A stretch of DNA of 32,746 bases from JACVRW01 sp035705985 (lineage in GTDB: Bacteria > Actinomycetota > Thermoleophilia > Solirubrobacterales > Thermoleophilaceae): contig DASSVP010000104.1 of the NCBI GenBank assembly GCA_035705985.1, forward strand, positions 1 to 32,746, written 5' to 3'. Made by a program: the position numbers and the translations under genes. The notes under the pieces were generated by a model. The model saw nothing but the letters and a program-made list of their open reading frames with translations, did no database searches and had not been told where the DNA came from. This document shows positions 1 through 7,956 of the stretch, piece by piece (position 1 is the stretch's first letter; each line of letters begins with the position of its first letter).

Positions 1-597
1 GCCGGACAGCGCGTCCATCGAGCGCAGCAGCGGGATCTTGGCGTCGAGCGCCTCGCCGGTCCACGACGCGAACGCCGTCGGGATGCAGAGCAGCGCGCCG
101 TTCGGGTTCTGCAGGAGGAACGCCGGGCTCGTGGGGTCCCAGGCGGTGTAGCCGCGCGCCTCGAACGTCGCGCGCACGCCGCCGGTCGGGAACGAGGAGG
201 CGTCCGGCTCGCCCTGGATCAGCTCCTTGCCCGAGAACTCCGCGAGCGCCACGCCGTCCCCGGCCGGGCCGAAGAACGAGTCGTGCTTCTCAGCGGTGAG
301 GCCGGTGAGCGGCTGGAAGACGTGGGTGAAGTGGGTCGCGCCCTTCTCGAGTGCCCACTCCTTCATCGCGAGTGCGACCGAGTCGGCGAGTGACGCGTCG
401 AGCGCCTCGCCCTGCTCGAGCACCTGCTGGAGCCGCTTGTAGGCGTCCTTGGGGAGACGCTGGCGCTGGACGGCGCCGGAGAAGACGTCCTCGCCGAAGG
501 GGTAGTTCGACGGCTGCGTGAGGTCCACGACGCCGAGGGAGCCTCCGTTGGGGCTCCACTGCGCGGCGGTCATGTTGGGCTGACGGGTTCTTGCCAT
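1..597 (-). CDS. glnN: Glutamine synthetase type III, N-terminal part (cut by window edge)
   Basis: This enzyme makes glutamine from glutamate, ammonia and ATP in the cytoplasm. The 199 codons present run open to base 1, so roughly the last 500 residues of this family (usually about 700) lie outside. Reading the minus strand gives an N-terminal segment with FGEDVF and LPKDAYK, then HFTHVFQPLTG, TAEKHDSFF, GEPDASSFP and RATFEARGYTAWDP. These are family hallmarks of GSIII (GlnN) and differ from GSI/GSII. The ATG at 597 is chosen because AGGAGG lies 13 bases upstream (611-616) and a -10-like TAGCTT lies at 638-643, so this gene has a leader, unlike most neighbours. It is divergent from the ABC exporter operon. 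With the NAD-glutamate dehydrogenase further right it suggests an active glutamate/glutamine branch. Identity is secure; regulation is not visible. Confidence 0.93.
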   Translation of the reverse strand, partial: MARTRQPNMTAAQWSPNGGSLGVVDLTQPSNYPFGEDVFSGAVQRQRLPKDAYKRLQQVLEQGEALDASLADSVALAMKEWALEKGATHFTHVFQPLTGLTAEKHDSFFGPAGDGVALAEFSGKELIQGEPDASSFPTGGVRATFEARGYTAWDPTSPAFLLQNPNGALLCIPTAFASWTGEALDAKIPLLRSMDALSG

Positions 598-610
598 TGT
601 CGTGTGCGAG

Positions 611-643
611 CCTCCTGGCGGGTTCCGGGCGACGTCCAAGCTA
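611..643 (-). promoter_or_regulatory. glnN -10 (TAGCTT, 638-643) and Shine-Dalgarno (AGGAGG, 611-616)
   Basis: A TANNNT hexamer sits about 40 bases before the glnN ATG. A full AGGAGG follows in the expected leader, 13 bases before the ATG, which is a slightly long spacing. No clear -35 was seen. This is one of the few leadered genes in the window. Confidence 0.5.
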
Positions 644-717
644 GCCGCGGGCGATGAGTTTTTCCTTGTACGCCTGTCTAAAGATCCGCAAAGTGCGTTC
701 GCCCTTCGTCGAGTCCT

Positions 718-733
718 TAGTGTGAGAGCTGGT
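718..733 (+). promoter_or_regulatory. Leaderless-type -10 (TAGTGT, 718-723) for the ABC exporter operon
   Basis: TAGTGT ends 10 bases before the TTG at 734. No Shine-Dalgarno sequence precedes that codon. The arrangement matches the recurring -10/start pattern of the window and supports TTG 734 over GTG 722. Confidence 0.45.
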
Positions 734-1624
734 TTGCCGGCAATCGAGTTACGTGGAGTGAGGAAGACCTTCGGGCCGATCACGGCTGTGGACGGCCTGG
801 ACCTGGACGTCCCCGAGGGCATCTGTCTCGGGCTGCTCGGCCCGAACGGCGCGGGCAAGTCCACGACGATGCGGCTCCTCACCGGCCAGGCGCTCGCCGA
901 CACCGGCGAGATCACCGTGCTCGGGCACGAGTTGCCGCGCCAGGCGAAGGAGGCGCGGGCGCACATGGGCGTGGTGCCGCAGCTCGACAACCTCGACGTG
1001 GACGTGTCGGTGGAGGACAACCTCGCGGTGTTCGCGCGGCTCTACCGGGTGAAGGACGTCGGCGCGGCCGTGGACTACGGGCTCAAGCTCTCCCGGCTGG
1101 ACGGCCGCCGCCGCGACGCGGTGGACAAGCTCTCCGGCGGGATGCGGCGGCGCCTGCTGCTCGCTCGCGGGATCGTGCACGACCCGCGCCTGCTGCTGCT
1201 GGACGAGCCGACGGTCGGCCTCGACCCGCAAATCCGCACCGAGCTGTGGTCGTTGATCGACTCGCTGCGCACGCGCGGCAAGACGATCCTGATGTCGACG
1301 CACTACATCGAGGAGGCCGAGCGGCTCGCCGACGAGGTGGCCGTGATGGCCCACGGCAAGATCATCAGCCGCGGGAGGCCGGCGGAGCTGGTGCGCGAGC
1401 ACGCCGGCCGGCAGACGGCCGAGGTCTACGCGCCGCCCGAGCGGCTGGCGGAGGTGCGCTCAGCGGCCGAGGCGGCCGGCCTGAAGGTGCGCCCCGCCGG
1501 CCCGGCCATCGCGATCGTCGGCGCCGAGCACGCCACCAACGGCGTGGTGCCGGACGGCGCCGTCGTGCGGGCAGCGTCGCTCGAGGACGTCTTCGTGCTG
1601 CTCACGGGGGAGGAGGCGGAGTGA
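734..1624 (+). CDS. ABC exporter ATP-binding protein (DrrA/NodI type)
   Basis: This is the ATPase of a two-gene ABC-2 exporter that powers efflux of a small molecule, lipid or drug through the adjacent permease. From the TTG start the protein is 296 residues and opens with a typical exporter ATPase strand (IELRGVRKTFG). Walker A is GPNGAGKST (about residues 36-44), the ABC signature is LSGGMRRR, Walker B is LLLLDEP followed by TVGLDP, and the H-loop is STHYIEE. The last 75 or so residues form the C-terminal extension usual in DrrA/NodI. The frame is open back to 602, but that stretch has no family similarity and runs into the glnN leader. GTG 722 is the alternative start. It ends 34 bases before the permease ATG, so the two are surely co-transcribed. 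The substrate cannot be told from sequence. Confidence 0.92.
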   Translation: MPAIELRGVRKTFGPITAVDGLDLDVPEGICLGLLGPNGAGKSTTMRLLTGQALADTGEITVLGHELPRQAKEARAHMGVVPQLDNLDVDVSVEDNLAVFARLYRVKDVGAAVDYGLKLSRLDGRRRDAVDKLSGGMRRRLLLARGIVHDPRLLLLDEPTVGLDPQIRTELWSLIDSLRTRGKTILMSTHYIEEAERLADEVAVMAHGKIISRGRPAELVREHAGRQTAEVYAPPERLAEVRSAAEAAGLKVRPAGPAIAIVGAEHATNGVVPDGAVVRAASLEDVFVLLTGEEAE

Positions 1625-1658
1625 ACACGAGGCTGCGCGCGCACCGCGCGCTCCACAG

Positions 1659-2426
1659 ATGAGAAGGCTGGAACCGGCCGCCATCGGCGGCGTGATGAGC
1701 CGCGAGGTCGCCAACTTCCGGACCTTCTGGAAGGCCACGACCTTCTCGAGCGTGCTCGAGCCGGCGGTGTACCTGCTCGCGTTCGGCCTCGGGCTGGGGG
1801 CGACGATCGTCGACCGGGTCGATGGCCTCGACTACGTGGAGTACGTCGGGACCGGGATGGTCGCGACGGCGGTGATCTTCTCGAGCGCCTTCCCGGCGAT
1901 GTTCGGGACGTTCGTGAAGGAGCGCTTCCAGCGCACCTACGACGCGATCCTGGCCGCGCCGGTCGACGTAGAGGAGCTCGTCACCGCGGAGATGCTCTGG
2001 ATCGCCCTGCGCTCAGGGTTCTACGGCTGCTTCCCGCTGATCGTGTCGATGCTCTTCGGGCTCGACCCGGCGGTTGGAATGCTCGTCGTGCCGTTGTACG
2101 CGTTCATCACCGCGCTGATCTTCGCGGGCTTCGGCATCGCGGTGGCGGCCACGGTCGCGAAGATCGACCAGTTCAACTACGTCACGACGCTGTTCATCAC
2201 GCCGCTGTTCCTCGTTGCCGGGACGTTCTTCCCGATCGACCAGCTGCCCGAGGCCGTGCAGATCGCCTCGCAGCTGAACCCGCTGCACCACCTCGTGGAG
2301 CTGGTGCGGCACGCCTGCTTCGGCTTCGAGTCGACCGACCTGCTGCGCGTGGCCGCACTGATCGGCTTCGCCATCACGATGTGGCGCCTGGCCGTTAGCC
2401 GCATGGAGAAGCGGCTGATCGACTAG
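1659..2426 (+). CDS. ABC-2 type exporter permease (DrrB/NodJ type)
   Basis: This is the membrane partner of the preceding ATPase. The 255-residue protein begins with a short cytoplasmic segment and then shows about six hydrophobic spans, including PAVYLLAFGLGLGA, GFYGCFPLIVSMLFG, LIFAGFGIAVAATVA and LFITPLFLVAGTFFP. The FFPIDQLPE motif followed by LNPLHHLVELVR is characteristic of the ABC-2 NodJ/DrrB permeases. The ATG at 1659 is the only sensible start in frame; codons further upstream in that frame give none. Its TAG stop shares the palindrome CTAG (2423-2426) with the stop of the convergent cyclodeaminase gene. Family assignment is firm and the substrate is unknown. Confidence 0.9.
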   Translation: MRRLEPAAIGGVMSREVANFRTFWKATTFSSVLEPAVYLLAFGLGLGATIVDRVDGLDYVEYVGTGMVATAVIFSSAFPAMFGTFVKERFQRTYDAILAAPVDVEELVTAEMLWIALRSGFYGCFPLIVSMLFGLDPAVGMLVVPLYAFITALIFAGFGIAVAATVAKIDQFNYVTTLFITPLFLVAGTFFPIDQLPEAVQIASQLNPLHHLVELVRHACFGFESTDLLRVAALIGFAITMWRLAVSRMEKRLID

Positions 2427-3382
2427 AGCGGCAGCTCGAGGCCGATGCCGCGCCCGCTCGCGCGGCGGTGGAGCTCCGCGGCCACGGCCACGTCTTCCAG
2501 GGCCAGTCCGAGCGGCACGAAGACGCGCAGACCGGGTGGGTGGGTCGTGTCCGGGGCGATCGCGTCGGAGAGCTCGGTCGGGTCGTCGGGGTAGCCGGCG
2601 AAGTAGCCCTGCTCACGGTAGTGGCGGTACTGGGGTATGTCGTCCACGACGAAGACCGCGGCGTCGCCCGGCACGTCCTCCGCGAGCATCGCGTCGAAGT
2701 CGATAGCGCAGGCGACGCTCGTGCCGGCGAGCTGAGCGCGCCCGAGCGGGCGCTCGGGATGGCGGACGATGGCGGCGGTGGTGATCACCACCTGGGCGCC
2801 CTCACCGACCTCGTCCGGGCCACGGGCGATACGGACGTCGAGGCCGTCGTGCGCCGCCGCCAGGGCGGCCGCGCGCTCGGCGTGGCGGTCGAACAGCGTC
2901 ACGCGCGCGAGGCCGGGGAAGACCTCACGAGCGAGCTCGAGGTGCGCGTTTCCCTGGCGGCCGCAGCCGACGATGCCGAGCGTCTCCACCGGTACGTCCG
3001 CGAGCGCGCGGATCCCCAGCATGCTGGCGGCGGCGGTACGCGTCTCGGTGATCCAGGTTGCGTCCATCACGGCCAGCGGGCGGCCCGTGGGCGCCTCGGT
3101 GAGCATGAGCAGGCCGTGGATGTAGGGCAGGCCGAGCTCCTGGTTGTCGGGATAGCCCGCGACCCACTTGACGCCCACCGCGTCGGCGTGGGACAGGTAC
3201 GCAGGCATCGCGTGGATGAACGCGTCCTCGCGCGGGTGCACGCCGATCTTGGGCGGCATCTCGACCTCGCCCGCCCGCTTCGCGCGAAAGGCTGCCGCCA
3301 GGATCTCGATCACCTCGAGACCGGTGAGCCCGACGGCCTCGACGTCCGCGCGGCTCAGATAGCGGACGCTCGCCCCGGGCAT
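2423..3382 (-). CDS. Ornithine cyclodeaminase / mu-crystallin family protein
   Basis: Members of this NAD(P)-binding family deaminate ornithine to proline, reduce imino acids or act as alanine dehydrogenases. The 319-residue protein has the N-terminal substrate region with MPPKIGVHP, then GVKWVAGYP and the T-T-R-T-A-A segment (ITETRTAAAS). A Rossmann loop GIVGCGRQGNAH follows at about the middle. The frame can be extended to an ATG at 3442, but ATG 3382 is preferred: TACGCT lies at 3389-3394, six bases upstream, exactly as in many neighbours, and the longer start would run into the divergent glycosyltransferase gene. The reaction cannot be fixed from sequence; ornithine cyclodeaminase, ketimine reductase and opine-type activities all remain possible. 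It overlaps the ABC permease stop by 4 bases. Confidence 0.88.
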   Translation of the reverse strand: MPGASVRYLSRADVEAVGLTGLEVIEILAAAFRAKRAGEVEMPPKIGVHPREDAFIHAMPAYLSHADAVGVKWVAGYPDNQELGLPYIHGLLMLTEAPTGRPLAVMDATWITETRTAAASMLGIRALADVPVETLGIVGCGRQGNAHLELAREVFPGLARVTLFDRHAERAAALAAAHDGLDVRIARGPDEVGEGAQVVITTAAIVRHPERPLGRAQLAGTSVACAIDFDAMLAEDVPGDAAVFVVDDIPQYRHYREQGYFAGYPDDPTELSDAIAPDTTHPPGLRVFVPLGLALEDVAVAAELHRRASGRGIGLELPL

Positions 3383-3420
3383 TCGCGCAGCGTAGTCGGG
3401 CTTGGGTAGCGTGGTCACAG
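3383..3420. promoter_or_regulatory. Compact divergent promoter pair (minus TACGCT 3389-3394; plus TAGCGT 3407-3412)
   Basis: Only 38 bases separate the two start codons. A minus-strand -10 lies 6 bases before ATG 3382 and a plus-strand -10 lies 8 bases before GTG 3421. The -35 region of each promoter must overlap the other's start region, so the two promoters probably compete for polymerase. Confidence 0.55.
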
Positions 3421-4590
3421 GTGCGTGTGCTGTTCTCGTCAACCCGCGGGGCCGGGCACTTCAACCCGCTCGTCCCGTTCGCGCGCGCGTTCGAGCGCGC
3501 CGGTCATGAGGTGCTGGTTGCCGGGCCGCCGGTGCTGACGGATGCGGCGCGAGGGGCCGGCTTCGATTTCCGGCTGTTCGAACCGCCGCCCGAGGACGAG
3601 CTCGGCGAGATCTGGGCGCGGGTACCGGAACTGCCTCCGGAGGAGGCGAACCGCGTGGTCGTGAGCGAGATCTTCGGCCGGCTCAACACGACGGCCGCCC
3701 TGCCGGGGCTTCGGGCGGCGATCGAGGAATGGGGGGCCGACATCGTCCTGCGTGACCCGAACGAGTACGGCTCGGCGCTGGCGGCAGAGCTGCACGGGAT
3801 CCCGCACGCGCGCGTGGCTATCTCGCTCGTGTCCGTGGAGGAGCTCGGAATCGGCATCGCCGCCGAGGCGGTGGACGGGATCCGGCGCCGCGAAGGCATG
3901 TCGCCCGACCCCGCGGGCGACCGGCTGCGGAACGCCCCTTACCTGAGCACCTTCCCGCCGTCGCTGGACGACGGCGACGCGCCCGACACACACCGCTTCC
4001 ACGACCCGGAGTGGGACGCGCCGGCCGGTGACCTGCCCGACTGGTGGCCCGGCCGCGAGGACCAGCCGCTCGTCTACGTGACGTTCGGCAGCGTGGCGGG
4101 CCAGTTCCCGCAGGCGCTCCCGGTCTACGGCCTGGCGATGCGGGCGGTCGAGGACCTTCCGGTGCGCGTGCTTCTGACGGTTGGGAGGGACCTCGACCTC
4201 GATGCGCTGCCCAGCGCGCCCGACAACGTCCGCGTGGAGCGCTGGGTGCCCCAGCAGGCCGTTCTCGGGCACGCGGCCGCGGCGGTGGTGCACGGCGGCT
4301 CGGGCTCCACGCTCGGCGCGATCGCGGCGGGCGTGCCGCTCGTGGTGGTGCCGCTGTTCGCCGACCAGCCGCAGAACGCCGCCCGGGTCGCGGACGTGGG
4401 CGCCGGCGTGGCGGTCGTGCCCGACCGCGAGGCGCCCGAGGCGGCGATGAGCCCGCTCCGGGACGCGATCCTCGAGCTGCTGCGCGAAGAGTCCTACCGC
4501 GAGCGCGCGGCCGCCCTGGCCGCTGAATTGCGCGCACAACCCGTGGTCGACGAGGCGGTTCCCCTGGCCGAACGCCTCGCTCGCCGCTAA
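3421..4590 (+). CDS. Glycosyltransferase family 1 (MGT/UGT-like)
   Basis: This is a GT-B fold enzyme that moves a sugar from a nucleotide donor to a small lipophilic or polyketide-like acceptor. The 389-residue protein opens with the acceptor-domain strand MRVLFSSTRGAGHFNPL and ends with the donor domain. The donor site shows VYVTFGSVAG, then RVERWVPQQAVLGHA, HGGSGSTLGAIAAGVPLV and PLFADQPQNA, the classic sequence of macrolide/UDP-glycosyltransferases. The GTG at 3421 has a TAGCGT hexamer 8 bases upstream and no Shine-Dalgarno. The TAA stop (4588-4590) also forms the first half of the TAAGCT -10 of the next gene. No partner pathway is visible nearby, so the acceptor is unknown. Confidence 0.9.
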   Translation: MRVLFSSTRGAGHFNPLVPFARAFERAGHEVLVAGPPVLTDAARGAGFDFRLFEPPPEDELGEIWARVPELPPEEANRVVVSEIFGRLNTTAALPGLRAAIEEWGADIVLRDPNEYGSALAAELHGIPHARVAISLVSVEELGIGIAAEAVDGIRRREGMSPDPAGDRLRNAPYLSTFPPSLDDGDAPDTHRFHDPEWDAPAGDLPDWWPGREDQPLVYVTFGSVAGQFPQALPVYGLAMRAVEDLPVRVLLTVGRDLDLDALPSAPDNVRVERWVPQQAVLGHAAAAVVHGGSGSTLGAIAAGVPLVVVPLFADQPQNAARVADVGAGVAVVPDREAPEAAMSPLRDAILELLREESYRERAAALAAELRAQPVVDEAVPLAERLARR

Positions 4591-4600
4591 GCTCGTCTGT
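4588..4600 (+). promoter_or_regulatory. -10 TAAGCT overlapping the upstream stop codon
   Basis: TAAGCT (4588-4593) begins with the TAA stop of the glycosyltransferase and ends 7 bases before TTG 4601. No Shine-Dalgarno is present. It suggests that the helicase gene has its own leaderless promoter. Confidence 0.5.
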
Positions 4601-6829
4601 TTGGCCGTTGACCCGATTCAGAACGAGGAGACGCCCGCGTCCGGGCAGGTCTGGCTGCTCGCGGACAACCCGCGCGAGCCTGAGCTCGTCTTCGACTTCC
4701 GCTTCCACGACGAGCTGAACGAGGCCGTCAAGGAGCTGCCGCGCCGCTGGTTCGACTGGCGCCGCAAGCACTGGCGCGTGCCCGCACACCCGCGCGTGGC
4801 GAAGCCGGTCGAGGCGCTGCTCGCCCGCTTCCCGGACCTCGTGCCGAGCCCCGAGGTCCTCGCCTGGCTGAGCGACTCGGACCGCTGGCGGGCCGTCGGC
4901 ACGGTGGTGGCGCGCGACGGGCGCGGCCACTTCCTGGTGCGCACGCTCCAGGGCGACCGGCCCGACGAGCTGGACCGCGGGGTGGACGCCGGCGACGGTC
5001 GCACGCTGTTCCCCTTCAGCGCCGGCAACGCCGAGCTGGTTCAGGACCTCGAGGGCCTGCGGCTCGACGACCTGGCGCTCGCCTGCGCGCGCTCGTTGAG
5101 GGCCGGCCAGATCCCGCCCGCTGCCGAGATGACGATCCAGATGGGCGAGGACGGCGAGCCGCACTTCACGGTCTTCCACACCTGGGACCGCGCGCCGGCG
5201 ACCGCATTCCGCGAGCTCTCGGAGGCACATCCGGTGCACCGGCCCGGGCGCTTCTTCCTGCGCGACGCGCCCTGGGGAGTTGCCGTCCCGGCGGATCCCG
5301 CGCTCACGCCTCAGCTCACGGAGTTCCTGGAGGCGCATCCCGAGGTGGACGTCGAGGAGCCGGCCTCCGAGCTGCTCGAGGAGCTCACGGAGGAGTACGA
5401 GCGGGCGTCCGACACCGTGGCGCTGTCGTACGCCGACGACGCCGAGCTCGACGGCCTGCCGCTCGGCGGGGAGCTCCACCCCTTCCAGCGCGCGGGCGTC
5501 CGCTACGCGCTCGAGCGGCGCCGCACATTCATCGCCGACGAGCAGGGCCTCGGCAAGACGGTGCAGGCGCTCGCCACGATCGAGGCCGACGACGCCTTCC
5601 CGGCCGTCGTGGTGTGCCCGGCGAGCATGAAGCTCGTCTGGGAGCGCGAGACGCAGCACTGGCTGCCGCACCGGCGCGTCGCGGTGCTGGGCGGCCGCAC
5701 GGACTCCACCTGGACGGACGAGACCCGCGAGGCGGAGATCGTCGTCCTGAACTACGACATCCTCGACTGGCACGCCGACACCCTCGCCGAGCTGGAGCCG
5801 CGCACTCTCGTCCTGGACGAGTCGCATTATCTGAAGAACCCGCGCGCGGCGCGGACGAAGGCGGCGCTCGAGCTGGCCGAGCGGCTGCCGGACGACGCCC
5901 TGCGGCTCGCGCTCACCGGCACGCCGATCCTGAATCGCGCCGAGGAGCTGGTCTCGCAGCTGCGCATCATCGGCCGGCTGAAGGACTTCGGCAGCGGGGC
6001 CCGGCTCACGCGCCGGTTCCGCGCGGCCGGAAGTGACGACCGCCTGCATTGGAACCTGCGCGCCCACTGCTACGTGCGCCGCACGAAGGAGCAGGTGCTG
6101 CCGCAGCTGCCCGCCAAGCGGCACGACACCGTGCCGGTGCTGCTGTCGAACGAGCACGAGTACCGGCTCGCGGAGCGCGACGTGATCGCGTGGCTCCAGA
6201 CGCTGCCGCTCGACCTGAGGACGCTCGACGCGAAGGTCGCCGCCGCGCTGCGGGCCGAGCAGCTCGTGCGGCTGAACAACCTGCGCCAGCTCGCGGCGAG
6301 CGGCAAGCTGCCCACCGCGCTCGCGTGGATCGCGGACTTCCTCGAGTCGGGCGAGCCGATCGTGGTGTTCGCCGAGCACATCGCCACCCAGAGGGCGGTG
6401 CTCGAGCGCTTCCCGAAGGCGCTGCACATCCTGGGCAGCGACTCGGCCGAGGCGCGCCAGCGCGCGGTCGACGGCTTCCAGGATCCGGACGGGCCGCAGC
6501 TGATCGTCTGCTCGCTGAAGGCCGCCTCGCAGGGCATCACGGTCACGCGCGCGTCGAACGTCGCGTTCCTGGAGCTCGACTGGACGCCGGCGCGCCACGA
6601 TCAGGCGGAGGACCGCCTGCACCGGATCGGCCAGGACAGCGCCGTGACCGCCTGGTACCTGCTCGCGCCCGACACGATCGACGAGACGATGGCCGAGCTG
6701 CTCCAGCGGAAGCGCAGCCTGATCGACGCCGTAACCGACGGCCAGGTGCGCGACGAGGAGCGGCTCGTGGACGCGGTGGCGCGCGAGCTGCGCGGACGCC
6801 CGTTCCGGCATCTGCGCGTGGTCGCCTAG
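4601..6829 (+). CDS. SNF2-family DNA helicase/translocase, possibly SMARCAL1-like
   Basis: This is an ATP-driven double-stranded DNA translocase of 742 residues. Motif I is DEQGLGKT (313-320), motif II is DESH (406-409), motif III is LTGTPILNR and motif VI is QAEDRLHRIGQ (668-678), all typical SNF2. About 300 residues precede the motor. Residues 28-65 (FDFRFHDEL, then WFDWRRKHWRVP) resemble the HARP module of eukaryotic annealing helicases SMARCAL1/ZRANB3, which is my inference. The start is TTG 4601, placed 7 bases after a TAAGCT hexamer. The M20 hydrolase follows after 5 bases, so the two are probably co-transcribed although their functions look unrelated. A role in replication-fork or recombination repair is plausible but not shown. 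A generic SNF2 helicase without fork activity is the alternative. Confidence 0.9.
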   Translation: MAVDPIQNEETPASGQVWLLADNPREPELVFDFRFHDELNEAVKELPRRWFDWRRKHWRVPAHPRVAKPVEALLARFPDLVPSPEVLAWLSDSDRWRAVGTVVARDGRGHFLVRTLQGDRPDELDRGVDAGDGRTLFPFSAGNAELVQDLEGLRLDDLALACARSLRAGQIPPAAEMTIQMGEDGEPHFTVFHTWDRAPATAFRELSEAHPVHRPGRFFLRDAPWGVAVPADPALTPQLTEFLEAHPEVDVEEPASELLEELTEEYERASDTVALSYADDAELDGLPLGGELHPFQRAGVRYALERRRTFIADEQGLGKTVQALATIEADDAFPAVVVCPASMKLVWERETQHWLPHRRVAVLGGRTDSTWTDETREAEIVVLNYDILDWHADTLAELEPRTLVLDESHYLKNPRAARTKAALELAERLPDDALRLALTGTPILNRAEELVSQLRIIGRLKDFGSGARLTRRFRAAGSDDRLHWNLRAHCYVRRTKEQVLPQLPAKRHDTVPVLLSNEHEYRLAERDVIAWLQTLPLDLRTLDAKVAAALRAEQLVRLNNLRQLAASGKLPTALAWIADFLESGEPIVVFAEHIATQRAVLERFPKALHILGSDSAEARQRAVDGFQDPDGPQLIVCSLKAASQGITVTRASNVAFLELDWTPARHDQAEDRLHRIGQDSAVTAWYLLAPDTIDETMAELLQRKRSLIDAVTDGQVRDEERLVDAVARELRGRPFRHLRVVA

Positions 6830-6834
6830 CGGCA

Positions 6835-7956
6835 ATGCCGCCCGCTACCGCCGCCGGGCTCGTCGCGGAGCTCGTGTCGATCGACTCGGTGAACCCCGAC
6901 CTCGTCCCCGGCGGGGCGGGCGAGGCGGAGGTGGCGGCCTACGTCGCGGACTGGCTGCGGGACGCCGGGCTCGACGTGGAGCTCGACGAGGCCGCGCCCG
7001 GGCGACACAGCGTCGTCGGGGTGGCTCGCGGTACCGGCGGCGGCCGGTCGCTGATGCTGAACGGCCACATCGACACGGTCGGCGTGGAAGGCATGGAGCG
7101 GCCGTTCGAGCCCATGGTGCGGGACGGGCGCCTCTACGCGCGCGGCGGCTACGACATGAAGGCGGGCGTGGCGGCGTGCATGCTCGCGGCACAGCGGGTC
7201 GCCACGGAGGGGTTGGCGGGCGACGTGATCGTCACGGCCGTGGCCGACGAGGAGTACGCGAGCATCGGGACCCGGTCGGTCCTGAAGCGCTGGCGCGCCG
7301 ACGCCGCGATCGTGACCGAGCCGACCGCGCTGCGCGTCTGCGTCGCGCACAAGGGCTTCGTGTGGGCGGAGCTCGAGACGACGGGCCGCGCTGCCCACGG
7401 CTCGCGTCCGGCCGAGGGTGTCGACGCGATCACCCGCATGGCGCCGGCGCTCGGCCGGCTGGCGGATCTCCAGTCCGAGCTCGACGGGCGCCCGGGGCAC
7501 GAGCTGGTGGGGCCGGGGTCCGTGCACGCGTCCCTGATCCAGGGCGGGCAGGAGCTGTCGAGCTACCCCGCGCGCTGCGTGCTCTCGCTCGAGCGCCGCA
7601 CCGAGCCCGGGGAGAGCGCGGGCGCCTTCGAGCGGGAGTGCCGCGCGCTCGTGGACGGCATCGACGGCGCGGAGGTGAGGATGGGGCTGGTGCGGCCGCC
7701 GTTCAGCGTCGATCCCGGCGCCGACGTGGTGCGCGCGCTGACGGTCGCCGCCGAGGCCGTGACCGGAGAGCGGACCGAGGTATACGGCGAGACCTACTGG
7801 ATGGACGCCGCGCTGATCCAGGCCGCCGGGATTCCCACCGTCGTCTTCGGCCCCGCCGGCGAGGGCGCGCACTCGGTGGACGAGTGGGTCGACCTCGCGA
7901 GCGTCGAGGCCTGTGCCGACGGCCTCGTCGTGGCGGCCCGCGAGCTGTGCCGGTGA
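6835..7956 (+). CDS. M20-family amidohydrolase/deacylase (ArgE/DapE-like)
   Basis: This is a cytoplasmic zinc-dependent hydrolase that removes acyl groups from amino acids or cleaves dipeptides. The 373-residue protein carries the co-catalytic metal motifs in order: NGHIDTV, GGYDMKAG, ADEEYAS and VTEPT, and GAHSVDEW near the C-terminus. The lid/dimerisation domain lies between, with the AHGSRPAEG histidine. The size is normal for ArgE/DapE. The ATG at 6835 follows the helicase stop by 5 bases. Its stop overlaps the next gene's GTG by 4 bases (GTGA, 7953-7956), a strong sign of translational coupling to the diaminopropionate lyase-like enzyme. In E. coli the pair ygeY (M20) and ygeX/dpaL sits together in the same way, which suggests a shared role in catabolism of diaminopropionate or acylated derivatives. 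The exact substrate is not known. Confidence 0.9.
   Translation: MPPATAAGLVAELVSIDSVNPDLVPGGAGEAEVAAYVADWLRDAGLDVELDEAAPGRHSVVGVARGTGGGRSLMLNGHIDTVGVEGMERPFEPMVRDGRLYARGGYDMKAGVAACMLAAQRVATEGLAGDVIVTAVADEEYASIGTRSVLKRWRADAAIVTEPTALRVCVAHKGFVWAELETTGRAAHGSRPAEGVDAITRMAPALGRLADLQSELDGRPGHELVGPGSVHASLIQGGQELSSYPARCVLSLERRTEPGESAGAFERECRALVDGIDGAEVRMGLVRPPFSVDPGADVVRALTVAAEAVTGERTEVYGETYWMDAALIQAAGIPTVVFGPAGEGAHSVDEWVDLASVEACADGLVVAARELCR

Noticed and set aside
602..721. Longer N-terminus for the ABC ATPase
   Set aside because: The added 40 residues resemble no exporter ATPase and run through the glnN leader.
6827..6834. TAGCGG before the M20 start as a fifth stop/-10 fusion
   Set aside because: The sixth base is not T and the gap to the ATG is only two bases, so it does not fit the pattern.
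3818..6835. A 1005-codon open frame on the minus strand
   Set aside because: It is antisense to the SNF2 helicase and glycosyltransferase genes, has Arg/Ala/Pro-rich low-information sequence and no family motifs. It is a shadow caused by high GC.
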